A stretch of 6,717 nucleotides of DNA from an uncultured Thiotrichaceae bacterium. GTDB taxonomy: Bacteria; Pseudomonadota; Gammaproteobacteria; Thiotrichales; Thiotrichaceae. The translations under genes were made by a program, and so were the position numbers. Below are positions 1 to 4,689 of the stretch, in pieces; within the stretch, counting starts at the first letter, position 1, and every line of letters starts with the position of its first letter. The notes under the pieces were generated by a model. It saw nothing but the letters and a program-made list of their open reading frames with translations. It did no database searches and was not told the DNA's origin. The DNA lies in contig CALHAO010000390.1 in assembly GCA_937931765.1 (NCBI GenBank), positions 1 to 6,717 on the forward strand, read 5' to 3'.

Positions 1-653
1 CGCTGGAGTTTTTTGATGACAATATTCTGCAGCTAGCTTTGCAGAATATTCCGGATTTGAGTTGGCCGCTGGACGATCATGCTCCGATTTACCTGTTAAC
101 AGAACTGGCCAGCTCGCTGGAGGGTATTGAGTTGGATACGGTTCTGGAGCATGCGTTAGCGGGTGCTATTGAGTCTGGATTAGTGAACGATGCAGTGCTG
201 GCGCAAACAGAAAGTCAGCGCCGTGCCATCTGGCGGGTACGTGAGGATTTACCGGAAGGTACCTTGCGTGAGGGTGTGCAGTTAAAACATGATATTTCAG
301 TGCCTGTGACGCAATTTCCTGAATTTTTGGAAGCTTGTGCCAAACAGGTTGAGGCAATTTTACCGGGTACGCGCATCTGGACGTTCGGGCATTTGGGTGA
401 TGGTAATATTCACTACAACCTCTCTCCACCTGTTGGGCAGTCGGATTTCAGTGATAAAAATACTGAGCTGAACCGGGTGATTTACGCGTTAGCTGAGCAA
501 TACGGTGGTAGTTTTGCGGCAGAGCATGGCATTGGTCGGTCTAAACTGGCGATGGCAAATGAATTGCGCTCATCGGTTGAGCGGGAGTTAATGGCTAAGA
601 TTCATGAGGCGCTTGATCCTGCTAACCTTATGAACCCTGGGGTGGTGGTTTAG
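1..653 (+). CDS. FAD-linked oxidoreductase, C-terminal part (GlcD / D-2-hydroxyglutarate dehydrogenase type), 5' end outside window
   Basis: The reading frame is open from position 3, so this is the last 216 or so residues of a protein whose relatives are about 460 residues long; the N-terminal FAD-binding (PCMH) domain lies upstream of the window. The visible part is the FAD-oxidase C-terminal domain. It carries GHLGDGNIHYN, with His codons at 390-392 and 411-413 and the AEHGIG glutamate at 522-524. In D-2-hydroxyglutarate and D-lactate dehydrogenases the equivalent two His and one Glu bind the active-site metal. It ends in the usual LDPANLMNPG motif. The family oxidises D-2-hydroxy acids to 2-oxo acids and passes electrons from FAD to an acceptor. 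The exact substrate cannot be read. A TTG at 39 is only an internal codon. The next gene starts five bases downstream, suggesting an operon that originally continued to the right. Family is secure, substrate unknown. Confidence 0.9.
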   Translation, partial: LEFFDDNILQLALQNIPDLSWPLDDHAPIYLLTELASSLEGIELDTVLEHALAGAIESGLVNDAVLAQTESQRRAIWRVREDLPEGTLREGVQLKHDISVPVTQFPEFLEACAKQVEAILPGTRIWTFGHLGDGNIHYNLSPPVGQSDFSDKNTELNRVIYALAEQYGGSFAAEHGIGRSKLAMANELRSSVERELMAKIHEALDPANLMNPGVVV

Positions 654-658
654 CTATA

Positions 659-805
659 ATGAGCAGTGCAAATGAAGATTATGCTGCGGTTAAGTCGTTA
701 TCATTAGCAGATATTCCGATCATCGATCTGGAGCCGTTATTGCAGCAGCAGGCGATTGATGATGTCGCGCAGCAGCTATCACTTCCAATAATTTTCGGCC
801 CATAA
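659..805 (+). pseudogene. Truncated N-terminus of a probable isopenicillin N synthase-family 2-oxoglutarate/Fe(II) oxygenase
   Basis: An ATG at 659, five bases after the preceding stop and about ten bases after a GGTGGTGG stretch, opens a 48-codon frame. Residues 18-40 (ADIPIIDLEPLL, then DDVAQQL) resemble the start of isopenicillin N synthase-like oxygenases, which typically begin with an IPxIDLxPLL strand followed by a helix leading to a GFF motif. The GFF motif, the HxD...H iron ligands and the RxS 2-oxoglutarate site are all absent. Recognisable similarity ends at codon 40 (776-778); codon 41 (779-781) is also the stop codon of rlmF on the other strand, and the frame then runs 27 bases into rlmF before a TAA. 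I read this as a gene broken by rearrangement, leaving no functional product. A chance short frame is possible, because the family match rests on about 25 residues. Confidence 0.5.
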
Positions 806-1756
806 ACAGCGGCCCTGCGCATTCATAAAACTCCACGCTAACATCCGGCTGATTTTTTGCCCTTGCCGCATCTCCATCACTTCAATATTCTTTGCACCCA
901 ATTTGCCTAGTAAAATTTTCAGGGGGCGGACATTTTCATTTCTGGAAACTAAGCTGCTAAACCAGCAGACCTGCTCAGCAAATTTCACGCTTTCTTTTGC
1001 CATACGTTTAATAAATGCGATTTCGCCGCCCTCACAATACAGTTCAGCCATTTGTCCGCCAAAGTTTAGTGATTCTTTTTGCCGGTTTGACGGTGTTCCT
1101 TTAGCTTTGAAATTTTTCTTGCTGAGGTTCTTGGTTTTGCGCTGGTTGCTCGCCAGTGCTTCTGCTAATGAAGCGTGGAAAGGCGGGTTGCACATTGTGA
1201 CATCGAAACGGTCTTCGGAAGTAACAATGCCGTTGAAAATAGCTGTTGAATCGTGCTGTTGTCGCAGCTGAATATGATTTTTTAGTTTAGTGTTGGATTG
1301 TGCAATGGCTCGTGCCGTTTTGACTGATACAGGATCAATATCAGTGCCGGTAAATTGCCAGCCGTAACTTTGGCTGCCAATAATCGGGTAGATACAATTT
1401 GCGCCAGTACCGATGTCCAGCACTTTGATGGATTTGCCGGTTGGTACTTTATTCTGATGACCTTTGGCTAACAGGTCAGCGAGGTTATGGATATAGTCCG
1501 CCCGCCCCGGAATCGGTGGGCATAGGTAACCTTCCGGGATTTGCCAGTTTTTCACTTGATAAAAGTGGGCTAACAGTGCTTTATTCAGGCACATCACCGC
1601 TTTCGGGTCGCTGAAATCAATAGTGTTATCGCCAGCCGGATTAGCTTTGAGAAAATTAGTTAGTTCCGGGCAGGCTTTTATCAGTTTCCCGAAATCGTAC
1701 CGGCCCTGATGTGGGTTACGGGGATGCAGCAACGGGCTTTTGGACATTTGGGGCAT
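779..1756 (-). CDS. rlmF: 23S rRNA (adenine(1618)-N6)-methyltransferase RlmF
   Basis: This cytoplasmic S-adenosylmethionine-dependent enzyme methylates N6 of A1618 in 23S rRNA. Counting from the ATG at 1756 it has 325 residues, against about 308 in E. coli. Similarity runs throughout: LHPRNPHQGRYD near the start, LNKALLAHFY (57-66), CPPIPGRADYIH (79-90), the SAM-binding motif I LDIGTGANCIYP (113-124), the N6-adenine methyltransferase motif CNPPFHAS (189-196), NFGGQ (231-235) and ELYCEGGEIAFIKRM (238-252). A lysine-rich stretch at 212-228 is longer than in E. coli. Possible starts are GTG 1771, ATG 1756 and ATG 1747; none has a good ribosome site. I chose 1756 because the best upstream promoter would leave a short leader there. 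The stop abuts the broken oxygenase frame, with no terminator between. Hand-counted 60-base stretches inside it are more AT-rich than the neighbouring genes. Confidence 0.95.
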   Translation of the reverse strand: MPQMSKSPLLHPRNPHQGRYDFGKLIKACPELTNFLKANPAGDNTIDFSDPKAVMCLNKALLAHFYQVKNWQIPEGYLCPPIPGRADYIHNLADLLAKGHQNKVPTGKSIKVLDIGTGANCIYPIIGSQSYGWQFTGTDIDPVSVKTARAIAQSNTKLKNHIQLRQQHDSTAIFNGIVTSEDRFDVTMCNPPFHASLAEALASNQRKTKNLSKKNFKAKGTPSNRQKESLNFGGQMAELYCEGGEIAFIKRMAKESVKFAEQVCWFSSLVSRNENVRPLKILLGKLGAKNIEVMEMRQGQKISRMLAWSFMNAQGRCLWAENYWK

Positions 1757-1785
1757 AGATTGTTTCTGCACTGTATTAGGTTGAA

Positions 1786-1814
1786 ATAGTGGAAGGATAG
1801 CTGTTTTCAGTCAA
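1786..1814 (-). promoter_or_regulatory. Possible sigma-70 promoter for rlmF
   Basis: On the minus strand TTGACT (complement of 1809-1814) is followed after 17 bases by CACTAT (complement of 1786-1791). The -35 is five of six to consensus; the -10 is weak but keeps the key A at position 2 and T at position 6. Transcription would begin near 1779, giving a leader of about 23 bases to the ATG at 1756. Assigned by eye only. Confidence 0.35.
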
Positions 1815-1824
1815 TCAGGCACCT

Positions 1825-1855
1825 TTGATGCTGCCCGCTTAAAACGGAGTATGAT
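1825..1855 (+). promoter_or_regulatory. Possible sigma-70 promoter for the decarboxylase operon
   Basis: TATGAT at 1850-1855 is a good -10 element. The best -35 is TTGATG at 1825-1830, with a long 19-base spacer. Transcription would begin near 1862, about 50 bases before the ATG at 1912. It lies back to back with the proposed rlmF promoter. No clear operator palindrome was seen between them. Confidence 0.35.
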
Positions 1856-1911
1856 TTACAACTGAGCAATAGCAGCGCACAATCTCAATGTTTCAAAGAG
1901 AGTGCGGAGTA

Positions 1912-3540
1912 ATGACGATCGGTGAAGCATTGGTGAGGTATCTGGAGGCACGGGGCATTGATCTGATTTTTGGTATCCCCGGTGTGCACACCATTGAGCT
2001 ATATCGTGGTTTGGCAAAATCCGGGATTCGTCACATAACCCCGAGGCATGAGCAAGGTGTGGGCTTTATGGCGGATGGTTATGCCAGAGCTTCGGGGCGG
2101 GTAGGTGTAGCTTTTGTCATCACTGGCCCTGGCGTGACTAATATGTTGACCCCGATGGCGCAGGCACGAGCGGATAGTGTGCCGATGTTGGTGATTTCCG
2201 GTGTTAATCAGCGGGATAGTTTAGGGCGTGGCCTGGGACATCTGCATGAGTTGCCGGATCAGCTGAACCTGTGCCGACAAGTAGCTTGTCGTTCCACGCG
2301 GATTATGCAGGCGGATGAGTTGATTCCGGCTTTGGATCAGGCTTTCAGTGACTTTGTGAGTAAACGGCCCGGCCCGGTGCACATTGAGATCCCAACGGAT
2401 GTAATGGGTCTGCCGTTTGATCTGGCAATATTTGATGAGCGTTTGGCACTTGGTTTTCCGGTTAATCAGCCGACGTTCTCTTCAGGCACTCAATCGCTGA
2501 TTCAGCAGGCTGTCACACAGTTATCTCAGGCTAAAAAGGTTATTATTCTAGCTGGTGGTGGTGCGAAAGCTGTGGAGGTCGTGCTGCAAAGCATGGCGGA
2601 ACAATTGGCAGCTCCAGTTATAATGACCGCCAATGCACGTGGTTTAATGCACAAGCATCCGCTGTGTATACCGGCCAGTGCGAGTATGGAAGCGGTGCGG
2701 GTGCTGATACAGGAAGCGGATTGTGTACTGGCCGTGGGTACTGAGCTGGGCTTTACAGATTATGATGTGTACCGGGATGATGGTTTGCCGGAATTAAAAG
2801 GGCTGATCCGTATTGATATTTGCCCCGATCAGTTGCAGCGGCATACTGCGGGCATTGCACTTCAGGGTGACTCCGGTGCTGTATTAACGGCACTGTTGAA
2901 TGCTCTGCCAGCAGTTGAGGAGCAAGCACACTCGCAAGGTATCCGTCAGGCACAACAGCGAGCCGCCAGCATCCGTACCAATGCGTTGGCGGAGTTATCA
3001 CCAGCTTATTATGCACATATCCAGCTGGTGAATACTGTCAGAGATAAATACCCCCGCTCATTGATTATTGGTGATTCAACGCAGCTGATTTACGCCACCA
3101 ATTTGTATTACGACCATGATTGTGCAGCTGGCTGGTTTAATGCGGCCACCGGTTTTGGTGCCCTGGGTTATGGTATTCCGGCAGCGATTGGTGCGGCATT
3201 GGCATTACCTGAGCGACAGGTGATTTGCCTGACCGGTGATGGTGGTGCGCAGTTTACTTTACCAGAGCTGATGACTGCAGTGCAGGAGCAATTGCCGATT
3301 ATTTTTATCGTGTGGAATAACAAAGGTTATCTGGAGATAGAAAACTCGATGGCTCTGGCGAAAATCGAGGTGGTGGGCTGTGATCCTGTGCCGCCGGACT
3401 TTGAATATATTGCCAAAGCGTGCACTATGCCTTATATAGCTTGTACCGAATCGCCGGATTTGTTGCTGGCTGCGCTGAGCAGTTTAAGTGGGCAGCCCGG
3501 CCCTGTTATGATCGAAATTCGTGCTTTTTCAGGAGAATAA
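1912..3540 (+). CDS. Thiamine-diphosphate-dependent 2-oxoacid decarboxylase, AruI-like (5-guanidino-2-oxopentanoate decarboxylase family)
   Basis: This 542-residue protein has the three-domain layout of acetolactate-synthase-type enzymes: N-terminal pyrimidine-binding domain (about 1-170), central domain (about 190-325) and C-terminal diphosphate-binding domain (about 360-530). Glu47 in PRHEQG is the glutamate that activates the cofactor. The Mg/thiamine-diphosphate motif runs from GDG (442-444) to NN (469-470). The opening MTIGEALVRYLEARG and GIPGVHTIELYRGL is typical of AruI, which decarboxylates 2-oxo-5-guanidinopentanoate in the arginine transaminase pathway of Pseudomonas; classic acetolactate synthases differ here. 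The ATG at 1888 in the same frame would add eight residues but has no ribosome site, whereas AAAGAGAG (1895-1902) and GGAG (1906-1909) precede 1912. No AruH transaminase is nearby, so the true 2-oxo acid may differ. Class is secure; substrate is open. Confidence 0.88.
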   Translation: MTIGEALVRYLEARGIDLIFGIPGVHTIELYRGLAKSGIRHITPRHEQGVGFMADGYARASGRVGVAFVITGPGVTNMLTPMAQARADSVPMLVISGVNQRDSLGRGLGHLHELPDQLNLCRQVACRSTRIMQADELIPALDQAFSDFVSKRPGPVHIEIPTDVMGLPFDLAIFDERLALGFPVNQPTFSSGTQSLIQQAVTQLSQAKKVIILAGGGAKAVEVVLQSMAEQLAAPVIMTANARGLMHKHPLCIPASASMEAVRVLIQEADCVLAVGTELGFTDYDVYRDDGLPELKGLIRIDICPDQLQRHTAGIALQGDSGAVLTALLNALPAVEEQAHSQGIRQAQQRAASIRTNALAELSPAYYAHIQLVNTVRDKYPRSLIIGDSTQLIYATNLYYDHDCAAGWFNAATGFGALGYGIPAAIGAALALPERQVICLTGDGGAQFTLPELMTAVQEQLPIIFIVWNNKGYLEIENSMALAKIEVVGCDPVPPDFEYIAKACTMPYIACTESPDLLLAALSSLSGQPGPVMIEIRAFSGE

Positions 3541-3542
3541 TG

Positions 3543-3704
3543 ATGTCAGCATCTTACCGTGTTAGTCATGCTATGACGCATAAGCCTGCGGCCAGTGTGA
3601 TTGGTGTTTTGCGTTCTGTGGATACCGATACCATCAGTACACCGGATTTTGAGCAGATGCTTGAGGATCTTGTCTTTACGGTTGCCAATTTAGGGGGCGG
3701 ATAA
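3543..3704 (+). CDS. Small unrecognised protein (53 residues) between decarboxylase and deacylase genes
   Basis: I do not recognise this protein. AGGAG at 3531-3535 lies seven bases before the ATG at 3543, an excellent ribosome site; an adjacent in-frame ATG at 3540 overlaps the upstream stop and is less well spaced. The gap to the decarboxylase is two bases and to the next gene one base, so it is probably translated. The product has a basic, His-containing N-terminal part, then an acidic segment SVDTDTISTPDFEQMLEDL that could form a helix, and it ends in Leu-Gly-Gly-Gly. There is no signal peptide, membrane segment or cysteine. The final glycine codons also supply the AGGGGG ribosome site of the following gene, which may alone explain the glycine tail. 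It could be an accessory subunit of a neighbouring enzyme, a coupling peptide, or the remnant of a larger gene. Confidence 0.6.
   Translation: MSASYRVSHAMTHKPAASVIGVLRSVDTDTISTPDFEQMLEDLVFTVANLGGG
3692..3697 (+). promoter_or_regulatory. Ribosome binding site of the deacylase gene, inside the preceding small gene
   Basis: AGGGGG matches the AGGAGG consensus at five of six bases, eight bases before the ATG at 3706. It lies within the last glycine codons of the 53-residue gene, so ribosomes finishing that gene stop on the next gene's start region. This supports 3706 as start over the in-frame ATG at 3718. Confidence 0.6.
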
Positions 3705-3705
3705 T

Positions 3706-4689
3706 ATGGAATCAGTTATGCACAGTGAAGTGGATTTTAACCAGAATGGTAAACATTGCGGTTATATCCGGCTACCACATTCTGTTCATCGCTCAGCCTA
3801 TGGTTGGATTCCGTTGCCGGTGGCCAGTATTAAAAATGGTTCGGGGCCAAAGGTCGTGCTGAGTGCGGGTGTTCATGGTGATGAGTATGAAGGGCAGATT
3901 ATTCTCAATCAATTGATCCGCCAATTGGAGTCGGAGCAGATTTCCGGTCAGATTATTATACTGCCAATGGCTAACTTTCCGGCGGCACAGGCCGGATTGC
4001 GAACATCACCGCTGGATGATCTGAACCTGAACCGTGTTTTCCCCGGTAAGGCACAGGGCACACCAACAGAAATGATCGCGCATTATATGGAAACGGTACT
4101 GATGGAAGAGGCCGATTATTATATCGATATTCACTCCGGTGGCAGTTCGCTGGAATACCTGCCCGTGGCTTTGTACGGTGAATCGGAGTGGCCGGACACC
4201 CAACAGCGGCAACAGTTGGTGCTGGATAGTCTGAGCTTGCCTTATGCACTGGACTTGAGCAAGGATCGGGCTGGCTGGTATACCACGTCTGCTGCACAAC
4301 GTAATGGTGCCTGTGCGGTGACGGTTGAGCTGGGCGGCAATGGTCAGGTGAATAGTGAGCATGTTGTTATGTTTCAGGAATCACTGCGGCGGGTGTTGTC
4401 TGCGGTGGGTTGTCTGAACGAAAAGGTGGCTGCCTCTGAGGTTGAAACCCGTTACGTGACATCTTCGCCGGAGTTGCGGGTTTATGCGTATGCTGATGGC
4501 TTGTTTGAACCGTTGGTAAAGTTGGGAGATGAGGTGGCTATGGGAGATTTGTTGGCGTATTTACACGATCCATCCACACCGGGCAGTGATCCGGTGGCGG
4601 TGCTGGCTGGCGCGGACGGGATGGTGATTAGTTACCGGGTGCTGGCGCAGGTGCGGCGTGGGGATTGTCTGTTTGAGTTGGTGGCATGA
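3706..4689 (+). CDS. Zinc-dependent N-deacylase of the succinylglutamate desuccinylase/aspartoacylase family, DoeB-like
   Basis: This 327-residue cytoplasmic protein has the aspartoacylase/AstE zinc carboxypeptidase fold. Visible active-site parts are GVHGDE (zinc ligands His57 and Glu60), NLNR (Arg110, carboxylate binding), DIHSGG (zinc ligand His143) and VTVELGG (Glu208, catalytic base). Residues from about 245 form a beta-rich C-terminal domain resembling a lipoyl-like barrel, as in AstE relatives. The stretch GYIRLPHSVHRSAYGWIPLP and the motif TPTEMIAHY are characteristic of DoeB, the N-alpha-acetyl-L-2,4-diaminobutyrate deacetylase of ectoine breakdown. The partners DoeA, DoeC, DoeD and the regulator DoeX are absent here, and the gene instead follows a decarboxylase. 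It probably removes an acetyl or similar acyl group from an amino-acid-like compound; calling it DoeB itself is not justified without its pathway. Its stop overlaps the next start. Confidence 0.85.
   Translation: MESVMHSEVDFNQNGKHCGYIRLPHSVHRSAYGWIPLPVASIKNGSGPKVVLSAGVHGDEYEGQIILNQLIRQLESEQISGQIIILPMANFPAAQAGLRTSPLDDLNLNRVFPGKAQGTPTEMIAHYMETVLMEEADYYIDIHSGGSSLEYLPVALYGESEWPDTQQRQQLVLDSLSLPYALDLSKDRAGWYTTSAAQRNGACAVTVELGGNGQVNSEHVVMFQESLRRVLSAVGCLNEKVAASEVETRYVTSSPELRVYAYADGLFEPLVKLGDEVAMGDLLAYLHDPSTPGSDPVAVLAGADGMVISYRVLAQVRRGDCLFELVA

Noticed and set aside
39..653. A complete 204-residue protein starting at TTG 39
   Set aside because: The frame is open to the left edge and the sequence upstream continues the family; it is a cut gene, and the TTG is an internal leucine codon.
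655..660. TATAAT, a perfect -10 hexamer, between the FAD gene and the oxygenase fragment
   Set aside because: No -35-like hexamer lies at a suitable distance upstream, and the bases overlap the start codon of the fragment.
903..1271. 122-residue frame on the + strand inside rlmF
   Set aside because: It is antisense to well-conserved rlmF coding sequence and its translation shows no family features.
1888..1911. Upstream ATG extending the decarboxylase by eight residues
   Set aside because: No ribosome site precedes it, the added residues do not fit the family start, and purine-rich signals lie just before the ATG at 1912.
779..1911. A transposon or integron cassette carrying rlmF
   Set aside because: No terminal inverted repeats, flanking direct repeats, attachment-site-like sequence or transposase fragment could be seen at either side.
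1772..1911. The missing 3' part of the oxygenase gene on the far side of rlmF
   Set aside because: All + strand frames are interrupted by stops within a few codons up to about 1800, and the short frames after that show no oxygenase motifs; the remainder seems deleted, and a simple split gene does not fit.
3971..4362. Overlapping minus-strand frames of 108 and 118 residues inside the deacylase gene
   Set aside because: They are shadows of a conserved + strand gene, have unusual composition and lack supporting signals.
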